Positions 39,661-53,200 of a stretch of DNA of 64,000 bases are shown here, piece by piece (the stretch's first letter is position 1; every line of letters starts with the position of its first letter). This DNA comes from Orthonyx spaldingii. Taxonomy: Eukaryota; Chordata; Aves; Passeriformes; Orthonychidae. The notes beneath the pieces are model-generated. The model searched no databases. It was not told the DNA's origin and saw nothing but the letters and a program-made list of their open reading frames with translations. Both the position numbers and the translations under genes were made by a program. The stretch covers positions 261,322 through 325,321 of the forward strand of contig VZTJ01000082.1 of assembly GCA_013397795.1 (NCBI GenBank). The letters are read 5' to 3'.

Positions 39661-42600
39661 ACTTTACTCCTCTCTCACAAAGTGCAGAGTTGCTGTGAAG
39701 TTTCCTTCCAGCAAGACCTGTCATCTTCTTGACAATGTCTTTTCAGGAAACTACTCTTTTGCATCTCACAGTCCTGAAGAGAACCTGAAGAAATGTGTCT
39801 GCTCATCAAGACTGACTTGTGGTCTCTGCGTGACTTTATTGAAAGTTAGAGGTTCAGAGACACCTGTAAACAGTCAGCTGCAGGGACTGGAAACTGTGGG
39901 AAACAATTGCAGTGCATAAAAGAGCTTACTGCCACTTACTGCCACACTTACAGTAAATTCATTTGGAAAAACTGTAAGCCAGTATTTCCTTAGTTTTCTA
40001 GGGGAAGCATGTTCTCATAGGAGATGGGAACAGTATTTCACAATTACCATTTTCTAGCCCACTCCCTTGCAGCATTGTAGGAAGAAAGAACATCTCACAA
40101 GAACAGTAAACATTCAGCATGTGCCTGTTTCACCATTCTGAATCAGAGCACCATCCCCACATTTACAGATAACAAATGTGGGAGGCTATGTTTTATCTGC
40201 ACTAAAAAGCATTGCCTTTCTGGACACTGACAGTTCAACTCATTTACAACGTGCATCCTTTGGCAGCACACATCTGAACGAGGTCATAGAAATGCACTTT
40301 AAAATGTGGTAACCTTCAAACTGGATTTTTCTTGAGAGGCATCTATATTATAATTACAATGGGACCATTGCATTTCTTCACAAGACAATTCAATTTAGGA
40401 TTATTAATTTTAGTCAGTGAGGCATCATCACCAAGAGTGAACAAGGCTGAACTATGACTAAGTTTAAAGCGTCTTAGTAATGAGTTTAATACATTTGGAA
40501 GCCCTGGATCCTCCTATGCTTTTTTTGCACTAATTTTCTGTGGTTGGACAAAGATCAAACGTAGTTGTGTAGCCAGCACACAATATGCATGATCACTTTG
40601 GTTAAATTATAAAAAAGGCTAAAATCTAACTTGTCCATGTCATGTTATTTGGCAAAATAATCATGTAATTAAACGGGTTTAACTACCAAAACCATATGTA
40701 TCTATTTACATTTGAACTTTTTTTTTCTCCCCATTTACAAAATAATGCTTTTGTTAGAGAATAAAATTCAATGAGCTTCACATGTAGCTGGTGGAATTCT
40801 GCAACTCAATTATTTCTTCATCACAATGGCAAGAGAAACTTCAGCACACAAACAATCTAGCAGGTTTATAGATCTGATTGCAGCACTGACACTTGGCCCT
40901 CAGAGCTCTCAAGCAGGCCAAGGAGGAGTAGCCTGTTCCACAGGTATGAAGTGGGATTGCTGGTGGCATCAGCTAACCCATGGTGAAGGATATGAGTAGA
41001 ACATTTACAGCTCTACTTTCAGCTAAACTAAGAAATCTCTGAAGTATGATACGTTGATTTCACGAGAGTTTAAAGAAAACTTCTGTGAGAAATGGGATCC
41101 ACATGCATGTTTTCTTGGGAGCTCCTTGTAAAACAATAGTCAAGTCTGAACATAAGAATGTATTTTTAATGTGATAGGTTTACATTACAGGTTCTTTCCT
41201 CATTCTCCTACTGCCTGTAGGTTTGTACATCAACAGAGACATCCAAAGTCTGCTTTCATTTAATTAAATGGGATCTCTGTCGCCAGTTAGAAAAAAAAAA
41301 AAATCAGATATATGAAATAATGTCTGTTCTCATGACATTTCCAGCCCAATTTCCAGGAAGACTTTGGGATAGTTTTGAATAGATGAAAAGAATGATAAGA
41401 AAAACATTTCCTTAAAAGAAAATAATTAAAGGAAAGCAACACTCCCATTTATCTTCCAACTCTTCCATCTTTGGAAAATTTCCTTTTAGCTCAGAGGGGC
41501 TAGGCTAGTGAAGCTATTCATCTGGGACATCCCATTAAATGTCATAACTAGCAAGACAAGTTGCAGTAAAATGGACTCAGCAACAATCACTGTTCTCCAC
41601 TTCAAACCAGATACATTTAACCACTCTGATAATTTCTACAGCAGAATACCAAGATCAATAAATTAAGGACATGCAAAATTTAGGACTCAGTGATATTACT
41701 TTTTCTGCAATAGGAAAATAGGAATTACCTCCACTGCAGTCAAAATGCTTCTATAACTGAGAAGAGAATCTGGGCCAGTAGTGGATACCTGTTTACTTGC
41801 TGCACAATAGCTGGCCAGGGTTTGGGTACTTTTAAGTTAATATAAACCAGAGTGGTTCTAATTTTACTGCCTGAAAATGGTAATTCCATAGATCTAAACT
41901 GACATTTGTTCCTTGCCAAAATATTTTGCACTGGCACTTAAATGTTGGAAAGATCAATTTTTTTCTACTGCCAAGAACTGAGCAAAAGTCAGCCAAATTA
42001 TTCAGTTCTTAATTGAGCAAAATTCTCATTGTAGTTTTGCTTGATTAGGAAAAACAGGCTACAGTCTACTGCATGGATAACTGTCTGGGTATGTATATGT
42101 TGAGATTAATTTTAAAATATTTAACAAGTAGCAAATTTTATACAGGTTACAGTTCTCATTGGTATTAATGAGGTTATCTACATATGTCAAACTGCATGTC
42201 TGCAGAAGTGACCAGTTCTCTGACTGCAGAATTTCACGAGCTTCTAACGTTGCTAATTGTTACACGGAAGTAATCAACTGAATTACTCGAGAAAAATCCA
42301 TTCCAGATCATGTAGTGTCCCAAATTACTGAACTCTAGGAAACATACTTTTTACTTCACAAAATAGATATTCACCAGTGTAATCAATGAACAGCAACTGG
42401 TGGGACACAAGTTTCTCAAAGTTACAATCTCTACTGCATGTAATTTTCCATCATGTCTGTTCAGATTTCTGCATTTTATCTGTGCCACAGATCCTCCCAA
42501 GGAGAATTACTAGACCTTCATAGTCAGGAGGTTTCATAAAGTAATAAACTTCAGCAATCATTTTTTTGCCTGAGGCAGACAAGGGAAAACTAGCCAGGAA

Positions 42601-45600
42601 ATTCTTCAACAATATTGCGTTAATAATTTTGCATTTCCAAATGAAAAATAAGTAGGTTTGTCTTCTCTTCCATAACAGTTATCACTGGGCTATGAATGCC
42701 ACAGCAGTGTTGTATGGTCACAACACACTGATGACTTCAAGTGCAGGAAAACACAAATCTCTCCCCTTCCTCTGGATAACTTGTCATGGCTTAGTCCTCT
42801 GAACACAAGTTCATTTCAGGTGTCACATTTAATCAAGATGAGGACTTCATTCCAAATCAAAGACATAATGGTATGTAAACCTTTTTACAGTAGCAAAAAA
42901 AAAAAATCAATAGACTGTTAAACTTTATTTGAGGAATACATATTAAGTAAAAGAAAGGATAAAACAAGATATAGCTAATAGTCACAGAGAGAAGAAAGAG
43001 AAGTAAGAAGGAATTCAGGAAGAGGAGAGGCATGAGTAGAATTTAACAGCAGTTCTCAAGGGTGATTTATGAGATTTGTATGCATATTAGGGGATAATCC
43101 CGTCTAGAGCCTGAATAGGCAAAAAACCCCAAAACTGACAAAAAATTAAATATACCAAGTTCAGGGTTTTTTCAATTTCTTAGTGATTTTGATTACTGGT
43201 ACTGCCTTTTAGGTTGAAAAGGAGGGTGATAATTTATTTCTATAGATACTATTTGAAACTAATCCATTTAAAGTCAATGACACTGTCATGTGGCAGCAGT
43301 TTGTACATTCTGCCCTCTATGTCCTAAAAGATGAAAACTCTTTGCAAGTTTGCCTTACTTCCCCCCTCTGCATGTTGCTTTCAAAAAGCTGTAACGAGAA
43401 CAGTGTTTAACGAAAGAGCAAACACGGATGCCATACACTCCTAGAGATGATAGAAGTTTTTAGATTTTTGTCCAGTACAATCACTGCTGATTTATTATTA
43501 TGCTTAAATCTGTGACGACGGAAGAAATTGGATCACCTCTCAGTTCCAAGCAGAGAGCTGTTAAATCTCTGGTATCTCAGTTAATTCCTTCACACATTCC
43601 CCTCCATTCCAGATACAGCTCTCCTCCAGAGAGCTTCCTTCTTCCTTTGCCTGCCACGAAGCTGTTGTGCTCTGGGGTTCCCTCAGCCAGCAGTATGAAA
43701 CAGTTATGTGACCACAAGCTACTCATAGAGATGCAGAAACACCAGCAAAGCTGGCTTGGGGTTTTGATTTCTTTATTTGAATCCTTACTGATTGTTTCAT
43801 TTGTGTGCATACGCTCAGGTATGTGTGCTTGGGCTGTCCCAGCACCTTGCTCAGGGCTGCTGGTTCGGCGGCTTCTCAGCTACAAGCACCTTGTCATTTA
43901 GTGGTGCTTTAGCAGCAAAGTGCTCCTGCTCTCAACACAGCCCAAACTGCACCCTGCATACAGTACTGGCACTTGTCCAAATGCCTCACCAAGCAGCAAA
44001 CACACTGCTGAAAACACTAGCCCCTGGGTGACTTCATCAGTACAACTTGTGAGTACAGTCCTCTAAGGAGCTCATTGCTGCAGGATCTAATCAGCCTTAC
44101 TATTTAATTTACTGAGAACTTTGCAACAATTTTCAGGCAATACTGCTCAAACCTAAGAAAAAAACCTCTCACTCTGATCCTGTGGGCTATAATTATATAC
44201 TCCAGAATATCTCTTTCATTAGCATAGTTAAACCTTCCACAAAGTAGATCAGATTTCTGTCAAGAACACATGATTTCTGCTAATATCTGAAAATCTGATC
44301 ATGTTTCTTGACCAAAGCAAAAATTAACTTGGAATTTATGCAGGTGCCCCATCTCAGAGTCAAACAAAACACACAAATAAAAATAATTTTAAGCATTGCT
44401 GATAGCCATCCTGCTGTATGAAACATAACTGATTTTCCTTGTTAGAGAAATACCAGCCTAGTGGATTTATTTTTGAATTTGGTTGAGCCATGGCCTGTAG
44501 GTAGCCATAAACCTTTGGTTCTGATGTTCAGCAATAAGAATCTGGTGGACAGAGTTTGCAGGGAAGGATATGACATCATTTAAGTGCACTGCTTTTTCTA
44601 ATGCCAGTTTTTGTGGAATTAGTCATTGTTGATCTAACTGCATCATCCTGGGAATATCTAGCACGTGCCTTAACTACACCTTTGCACAGATACAAGAACA
44701 GCTTTTTAAAATACTTATCTGCTTTTAAAAAGTCTAGATTTTGAAGCAAAAAAAGGAGGATGGGGCAGGGAATGAAGGCCTTAGCTTATTGGCAATACAG
44801 GATATAGAACCTTTCAGATCCTAATCCATGTGGGGATGTTTGCATCTGGTTCCATAATGGAGTCCACATGCCTGAATTAAATGCTGGGACTCCGTGCATG
44901 TGTGTAAATGGAGTTAAGTGCCTCAGAGGGGGATTCACAAAAGCCACTGTTTGGGGAGATGCCTAAGCCAGCCAAATAGGGAAAGCTGAAGATTGCAGTT
45001 CATCCTAAATCCTAGCTCTCTCTTGGGTTTAAGTGCCTTCTGGTGAATGAAGTACACAGGCACAAGTCCCTCCACTCTCAGCTCATAGCTCACAATCCTC
45101 TTTTGAAAGCAGGTGCCAAATTTTTCTTTCAAACTCCGAGCAACCATCAGCAGCTCAAGCACAGTCTTTCTTGGGCTGAGGAACGCAGGTCTAATTCCTT
45201 CCTTTAGCAAAAGGTGCTTCTGAAGTTTGCATTCCCTCCCTCCTGGGCATGCCTGAGCCAGCAGGCTACGGGCATCAGCTCCCAAGAGGTGGGAAGGAGC
45301 TGGCACAGGTCACAGCAGACCCAAGAAGCCATAGGGAGGAGGGAAAGCAACGAGGAATGAGGCAAAGGGAGCCTCAAGCCCACACCCAGCACTAAGAAAG
45401 GCTTGTGCACTGGGACCAAGGTGCCTTTGAGGAGGATTTCAGTGGTCTGATAGCTCAGGCAACAGCTTATCAGTCTCTGATCAGGGGCTTGGATTTCAGT
45501 TGTGGATTGAAGTGCTTTAATTTCCCCCTCCAATCCTATATTCTCCTGTGCTTCCAGCCTCAGCTCTGCCTCGTAGTGCTGCAGGAAGCTGAAGGGAGGC

Positions 45601-48600
45601 TGGTGTCCACCTTTGATCCAGTTGAGCAGCTGGGTAGCTGCATGTTTGTCAGCCTATCCCTTCATCCTGGCTGCAGCACGGATGAAACGCAAGTGCCAGC
45701 TCCCGCTGCGGATATTTTATAACTGTTAGTCCCCAGAGCTGAGCACTGACCAGCTTTCCAGCCTGTGCATTTGCTGGTCTCAGTCACCATGGACCCAGAT
45801 TGCTGCACTGAACATTTCAGATTGTTTTCCTTGAGTAGAGTTGAGAGACTTAAGTGAGTGACTGATAGTATTTGCTCTTCAGGGCTTGGCTTTGCTTTCC
45901 TTTGGCTGTAGTTGGGTTGTTCCAAGGTGACAGATGTGGTAATTTCAAGTCCTTTAAACCATAGCATATTGGATTGCTTATGGGAACTTAATTCCACCTC
46001 ATGACATTTTTGGAGTTCAAATGACTATATATTTTCATGGATTCAGGATAAGTATGTGTGAGTGGAGTGGGGAGGGTCTTTTGTGTGTGTGTGGTTCAGA
46101 ATTACCCTTTTTTCTTTGCTGTGCTTTTGAGAGGTGTGGCAAACTCTTGCTATAAGTATTCACTGAATCAAACCTACAGGGAGTATTTCACAACTCAGGC
46201 TGACAGTTCTTTTGGTTGTGTCCTGTTACCCTTCCTTCTGCACTTGCAGAGTGGGAAGTGGGTGGGTATGTGTGTAAGCCTGTACACCTAACACTTGTTA
46301 ACAAGTAACAGTGACTTCAAGCTTTGTCTCTCTGCCCCTCCACTGACGTGTGCTTTTGTGCTGAAGCAGACTTGAGTACGATGCATTTCTTATCTGCTGC
46401 ACAAGAGGAAAAAGACAGAAGGTGTTTAGAAACAGATCTATTCCTGCATGACACAGGAATGTGTGTGTGCAGTTCAGCCATGGTGGGAGTCTAGAGGAGT
46501 TTTTGGTGATTTTCAGGAGTGGTTTGCATGCAAGTGCCAGATGATGAAACACTGGTAGATCCACTGTCTACCATCTAACAACTTCCACCTTCATGCCTGC
46601 CCACAGGAGTGACCCAGAGCACAAAGGGTCTTTCATAAAAATTACAAGACAAGTTTTGAAACCATTTTAACCAAATGAGTGTTTAGTTGTAATTATTGTC
46701 ATCTTAGTCGTTATCAAGAAAAGTGCATAAAAGTAAAATAATTTACCCATTTAAGAAATATGTTCATGAGATAAGATCTGCTCGAATTTTGTGAATGGAG
46801 GGTCAGGTCATGATTAGCACATCCTAGCATTATGATACTTGCAATATTTGATAATAAAATAGGAAAGTAATTACTGCTACATAATTTTAAAGCATGCTCC
46901 TGATTTCCCTCTGGGTGGAGTAGTCTAGTATGTTTAACCTTCTAAGGCAAGAATATTTCTTCCACTGTTTGAGCATAGGTAGGAAAAGTATGCAAAGGGC
47001 AGGAATTTTTTAATGGCAAATAACCTTACAAAAAACATTGTCTGAGAGGAAGTTTTTTCAAGAAAAATATTTTACAGACATTTGTTACTGTTTTCATATC
47101 TCCCTTGGACTGGGACTTTGGGTTTCTGGGAAGTGGCAGAGTTAAGAGCACAGCAAATAAAAATAAGGGAGAGAGAAGTTGCTCTTTCTCTCGACAGGCT
47201 CATCAAAGCACAGTGAACGGAAATATTGTAAATGGTAACAATTCGTCTCCAAAATAAAGCCTCCAAAGCCTTTTGCTTATATTTAAAAAAAAAGTCATGA
47301 AACAGCATGAGGGTGAGAGCCAAGAAAACACATTTTGTACGCCATCAAAGTGAGAAAAGGAACAGAAATGCTGTGCTGTGCCAGTTTCAGACGGAGGCAA
47401 TCAAGGAAATTTTCTGGCAAGAAGGCAATGTGTAAGGCCACAGGATTGCAACAGGAGTCACAGAGAACTATAAATTATTTCAAATTAAGATCAGACAAAG
47501 TACTTCAAGAGTCCCGCACAGATTTCTTGCTTTGTAGTGCAAGAATTAACTGGACTGTTAAAGTAACCACTGCTCAGATTGCAAAGGCTGGAGTACGATC
47601 ACTACAAAGGGCACATGAAATAAAATTTCTTTATAACCAAAAGACTGCAACCAAAGAACCTGAGCACCCAGAATTAGGCTCTCTTTCTTAATGAGATTTC
47701 ATTATCTTGATTCCTTGATAGGGGGGTTAATAGCTCACTGTAATGGATCACTGTAAAGCATTTAAATTTAATCAGTATGCATACAGTGCTAAAAAGAGCT
47801 AGAAAGTTCTAAACCTCAGAGAAGGTCTTGCTTCATCCTGATAATAAAAAGGCTAAAACTTATCCCTTTCCAAAGAGCTGTTCCTCCTGCCTGTCCCAAG
47901 CACCCCAGACCTGCCAGGAGCCCTCACCTCCCAAAATATCCCAAAGCAGAGCAGTGGCCAGACCAGGTGTTAGCAGAGACAGACACCTGCCTTTTCCAAA
48001 GCTGTGGTTTTGTTCTGTCCACCCAGGACACAGTGCAGCCTTTTCATCCCCAAAAGGAAGACACGGTGACAGTGGTCCTGGCGTGGCAGGATGTCACACC
48101 ACAGCAGGGTGTTGTGAGCGGCCCACAGGCCATGCAGGGCAGCTCAGACCTCAAGTGGCACCAGCGACTGAAACAGTGTTTGCTACAGCCTCACGATCAA
48201 GAGAAGCCCAAGAGCAGCTTCTGGCCACTTCTCCCTTGTGTCCTTAGGTTTGGCACCAAGTGTACCTTAGACTGAGGAGTGCAGCCTACATGAATATTAC
48301 AACTGCAGACAGCTGTAAGGCTTTATGTAACATTTAAACTAATAAGAAGACAGATTATCTTCCCTGCAACACTTGCAACAATCAATCACTGTCATTATCA
48401 AGAACACTTCTATAATCAGGATTTTTCTTTCCACTGCCACTTTCTGGGAAGTGTTTAAGAAAAATACATACTCCAGTACCTCACTGTGTCTTGCAGATGT
48501 CAGTGAAGGGAATATCTGCATGCACATCTAAGCTTTCCTAAAGGTATTGAGATCTACTGATTCATAGAATGCTCCTTCTCTAAGCATTCCTCCCAGACAC

Positions 48601-49529
48601 TAAGACAGAAAATCTTAAACCATGCCATATTAGAATAAAATATATACAGACAGATTTAAGACTCAGTGCACCTTCACAAAGCTGACAAATTTTTTTTCTG
48701 CTTTTAGTACAATATTTTAATCAAATGAGGAACTAAGAGTTCTCCAACCAGTAAAACTGGTAGATAGCCTTCAGAATAACATTCTGCTACTTATGCATAT
48801 TTGGGCAAAGATTCAGGATTTACTTGGATTTATTAATTGTCACAGAAAGAGATAATATTCTTCCCTGACTTCTGTCTACTCCCATACATCTGATGAGATG
48901 GAGCATTCCACTGATTAACAAGTTCAACAGTGAACTGTGCAGATTATTCACTTGTCATTTAGAGCCAATTGCTAGCCTGTGGCTTGTTCACAAAGCTGTA
49001 GCTGGCTGACCCAAGAGGCAGTGAAATGGAAGCTTTTTACACTTCTACCAGTGAGTATAATTCATAGCAGCACTGCTAGAGACACCACTTTGGATTAAAA
49101 CAGTAAAATGCTGTGATACACTTTGCAAACTATTGTACCATAGTAACACACAAACAATTTTACCATGAAAATTTGGGAGACTTCTACTGCAGGCAGCCAT
49201 CACAACCTATCCCAGGGCAGAGCAAGGCCACGAATGATGAGTGACAGCTGAGAAGGGAGGCTTCCAAAGCAACCTTGTAGTTCCCTGTTCACACTGCTTT
49301 GCAACCAGCAATCACCATAGTTCATTATCAGCACCTCAAGGTTCAGCCTACTGGATCACACACTTCAGTCTGAAGCGCATCACCAGTTGTCTTTGCATTA
49401 TTTTAGGGTTAGTGGACCGGCAGCAGATGTGAAATGTTCTCATCAAAACAATCCCCGAATCAACAACAACCCTAGGAAACTGTAAAAGCACTTCCATGAA
49501 AACCAGCCTCCTTTCCAGTGTGTCATGCA

Positions 49530-50210
49530 CGGCAAACCCGCTCCATCTGATAAGGCAAACCCGCTCCATCTGATAAGGCGAATTCCTTGGACGGTGTCAG
49601 TGGCTGTGGCCCACGGGGAGCTCCTTCTGCAGCACTTGGTAGCACCAGCCCTGCAGAGCAGGAGCCCTCAGCACAGTTCCCACGCTGAACAAACAGTCTG
49701 TGCTTGGACACATTGGCGGCCAGTCCCAGGCTCCGCGCCAGCAGCGCGATTCTGGGCCGATAAGCGGGGAGGCAGCTCCACACTTTGATCACTTTGTGTG
49801 TTTCACGTTACTGGGTCCGGGTTTGTGTGTCTCACGCTGCCCATCGCCGAATGGGGATCTAGTGGCAGTCATTTGGGTGTCTCCATCCAATCTGCCTGCC
49901 ACCAAGACTGCAGGCAAATTGCCCAGAAGAGAGCATTAGGCAGAGGATTCGAGCGCATGCCGTGTGGCAGAGAACAGGAAAATGTATTCAAAGGCAGGTA
50001 TTTGCTAAATCCTACCTATAATTAATTCTAATCCCATAATTAAAGTCGCATGCTTTTCTGCAAACATTCCCCCACGTTGGTCCTTCCTCCCTGGCCCAAG
50101 GTCAGGCACTGATTCGTGCAAAGGAGTACGCGCCACCAGGCAAAAGAACTGTGTCCCTGGGGACTGTGGTCACCCGGCCCGCGGTGCCCAGCTCACCGAT
50201 CCTTGTCATG
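49530..50210. promoter_or_regulatory. CpG-rich block with GATA motifs: candidate promoter or enhancer
   Basis: About 30 CpG dinucleotides by eye in under 700 bp, in a neighbourhood where CpG is scarce. Densest parts are CTCCGCGCCAGCAGCGCGAT (about 49730-49750), GATTCGAGCGCATGCCGTG (about 49949-49967) and CACCCGGCCCGCGGTG (about 50171-50186). GATAAG occurs at 49549, 49572 and 49759. The block lies about 7.5 kb upstream of the COL8A1 start codon, so it could serve an alternative promoter, a 5' UTR exon or an enhancer. Open frames here have no protein resemblance. Confidence 0.4.
49531..49576. repeat. Perfect 23-bp tandem duplication
   Basis: Two identical adjacent copies starting GGCAAACCCGCTCCATCTG at 49531 and 49554; the match continues three bases (GGC) beyond the second copy. 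Each copy carries a GATA-type motif (TGATAAGG) overlapping an E-box (CATCTG). Confidence 0.9.
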
Positions 50211-53200
50211 GCTCCCTGCCAGCTGACTCCAAGTAGCTTTCAGGCATTCTCCAGCAAACAGCATCTGGGCCAGATTCTCAAAAACACGCAAGAGACAAAC
50301 CTGCCTGGAAATCAATTACCAGCGCCAAGCATCTTAACACCATCATAAATTGTGAGCTTCGTGTTTGTGCTGAGTCAGCAGAGCCCTGTGCATGGGAGTT
50401 GGGGCTGTGGTGATGCCAATCTCATCATGCCCAGATTTGCAGAGAGATGAGGAGATGCCTACCCGAGCCCACAGGGGTAGGCTCACAGTACCCCAGGCAT
50501 GGGGAGAAGGCTAAAGGCAACCTAACTATGTCTGCATGGGCTAAAATCTTCTTATTGTGGCTGCTTCCACTGCCAGGGTGTGTTTTCATGCACACATAAA
50601 TACCTGCATACAAGCAACAGGCCCACATCCAGATATACTCTGTTTGGAAGTAAGAAACTGGGGAAACCCAAGGGTGCCATTTTCATACAGAGAGCTGGGT
50701 CATCATCCAGAGCAAGCACACACATTAATGTGTTTGCAGATAAACTGGAGCAGAGGCAAGTGCTTTGTTTTTGGAAATGCATTTACAAATGGATAAACAG
50801 AGACCTCCCCAGGCACTGCAAGAAAAGATCATATAATTACCACTGAAGCCACAGATCGCTTATGGATGACCACTGGTTTTTAAGATAAAGCCGTTTGTTT
50901 AGATGGTATCACACTTCTCTAAGAAAGAAACTCTAGGCACCATTTTGAATTTAAAAAAACCTAGAAAAAAGCATCTGCCACGTGTTGAATATTCCCCATT
51001 AGCAGCAGGTTTATGCATGCATGCACTTTAAAATGTTTATTATGACAATACTTGTTATGACTGCCTTAGATTTAGTAAATACCACATGATAATCAGACAC
51101 AGTTGTTAGACCTTGAGCAAAATATGATTTAATTTATTTTTAACATACTGAACAATAGCTATTTCTTGGTAATCTAAACTGAACACAGACACTTGAGACT
51201 ACTTTCTTTCCTTGGAGGGGACAGTGAAAAGGAGGGAGGGGAAAAAAAATAAACCTGATCTCTGTGGGAGAGTTTCACAAGAAGCAAAAAGGCAGGATTA
51301 CATTTACCATAAATCCTACTTTCCTCCCTACTGAATGCACAGGTCCTTATAGACATATTAGCAAAGTAAATTCTTCACCTACTCAAGAAACAGGTACTGC
51401 CTTCACTGAAGCTTTAGGCACTGTTACAAGAGAAATGGTGCAGGACCCCAAACCTGAGATCAACCATCTCGTGCCAATAGCATAGCTGGGTCCTTGCACA
51501 GGGGCTGTGTTCTCCTTTACTGTCCTCCTGCTCTTCACTGCTAAAAAGAAGATTAAATCAGTGTAGCTAGTGCTAATTTGGGTTACAAAACAGGTTAGCT
51601 TTCAGACGAAATCCATGTCAAGGTATATTTGGTTGCCTTCACTTCCTGCTTTTATGTGGAATATGACTGAATTTGCAAAAAGAAACCCCCTACATGGTGG
51701 TTAATTAGTTTGCTGGAAAACTTGAAAACATCTGTCCAAATGACAAAGACTCACTTGGCAAAGAAAGACAGAAGAGTGGTAATGTGTGCATTAAATGGCT
51801 CTAAGCTCTTGAGCACGTACAAAATTATTTGGCATGCAGAAGGTTTTGTTTTTTCCTGTCCCTGAAAACACAAGTTCCCACTAAAATTCAGTCTCTGTAC
51901 AGTGCAGGGTATCCTCATGTCTCTTCAGAAAGTACTCACTGACTGACAGGTTAATCCCCAAAGGAGTTAATGATCCAGAGATGAATTTTAGCTGTGATGA
52001 AGTTTTGAAATAGTGTCTTTGAAAACTGTGGTCAACAATGTACTGGGAAATTCACTGCTTAAGTCACCGACATTTTGCAGCACCAGTGCTGAGAACTACA
52101 ATCAACATTTGATTGGTTTTCACATCTTAAAACATCCCACCTTTGAAGTCACCACAGCTATTCACTGGATAGGAATAGTTTAGTTCACTACAGGAACTGA
52201 GGCCTCAATAGCTGCTCCTCTGATTTTGTGCTGAGAATTCTTCCAAAAAAGGTAGCTGGCTAACGGAATTAGTTTACAAATGCCAACACCCCCACTTCCA
52301 ATTTATAAGCCCAGTGCTTAATCCAATGCTTTTCATGTGGTGGAGACCTTAAGAAAAGCATGTATGTGCTGGGGATGTGCACACGTTTGCGAGCACAACT
52401 CACTGGTTTAAGGGATCCGTATTGTAGAAAGCAGGGACAGGATAGGTTCTTGTTCCCAAAGTAGCACTAAAAATGAAAACAGAAAAAAAAGTACTATCAC
52501 TTTGTAAGGACTTCAGTTCTCTCTTAGAAGTCCTTCTCTGATGTTCCATGAGCTGCCATGTACTTCTGTGTATGAACTGGGGGCCAGCCAGGGGAAATCC
52601 CCCAGAAAGCAGCTGTACACCTCACCCACCAGCTCTCTGCAATGCAGTGGGGCTGCTCTGTATGCACCTTAACACTCTGTTTGCCATTTCCATTGCATTA
52701 TACTGCTCCTGCATGTCTCTGTATGACACACTTTAGTGAGGTTTATAATGCTCCTGTGGGATTGGATCTCCTGCCCCCAACAGCAGAGCCATCCCTGGAT
52801 ACACCACTGTAGATACCTGGTAATAGGATCCGTTATCAAGGTCAACCCAGAAGTCACCCTAACCACTTCTGATCTCAAAACAAAAACACACTGGAGAATT
52901 TAGCTTTTTATCATCAGTTTTTTTTAGTAGCACTCTTCTGTTAACAAAATTTCCAGAGTCACTAGGATTTTAATTTTACAGCAGTTATTTTCCATGTGGA
53001 AACCAGACCACTAGCAAGTCCATCCCCCCAGTGCAGTGGGGAATTGGTCCCTGCAGCTTCAGGCAGCCCCTGTGGAAGGGACCACAAGGAAAAATTTCAG
53101 GTCACTGAGATGTCTTTTGCCTGTTTGGGAAATACAGCAATTCAAGAGCAAGGGGTGGTAAATGAAGCCCATGGGGGCAGTCTCTGGGTGAGTATCTTAG

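Larger units (their letters stand above)
35481..49530. other. Non-coding region, no gene recognised
   Basis: Open frames are at most about 139 codons and resemble no known protein. GC-richer patches lie near 39.0-39.3, 45.2-45.7 and 47.8-48.3 kb. A 10-bp tandem CTTACTGCCA occurs at about 39925-39944. Possible old repeat remnants are at 39565-39660 (MIR-like) and 44920-44980 (GAGTTAAGTGCCTCAGAGG and GGGGATTCACAAAAGCC, resembling an archosaur/turtle repeat); both are too weak to list as elements with confidence. Confidence 0.6.

Noticed and set aside
47828..48247. 139-codon plus-strand open frame in a GC-richer patch
   Set aside because: Low-complexity Pro/Ser/Gln composition without domain resemblance; an equally long overlapping frame exists.
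48555..48600. Possible CR1 trace (GATTCATAGAATG)
   Set aside because: Only one short motif; the adjoining sequence does not follow the CR1 order.
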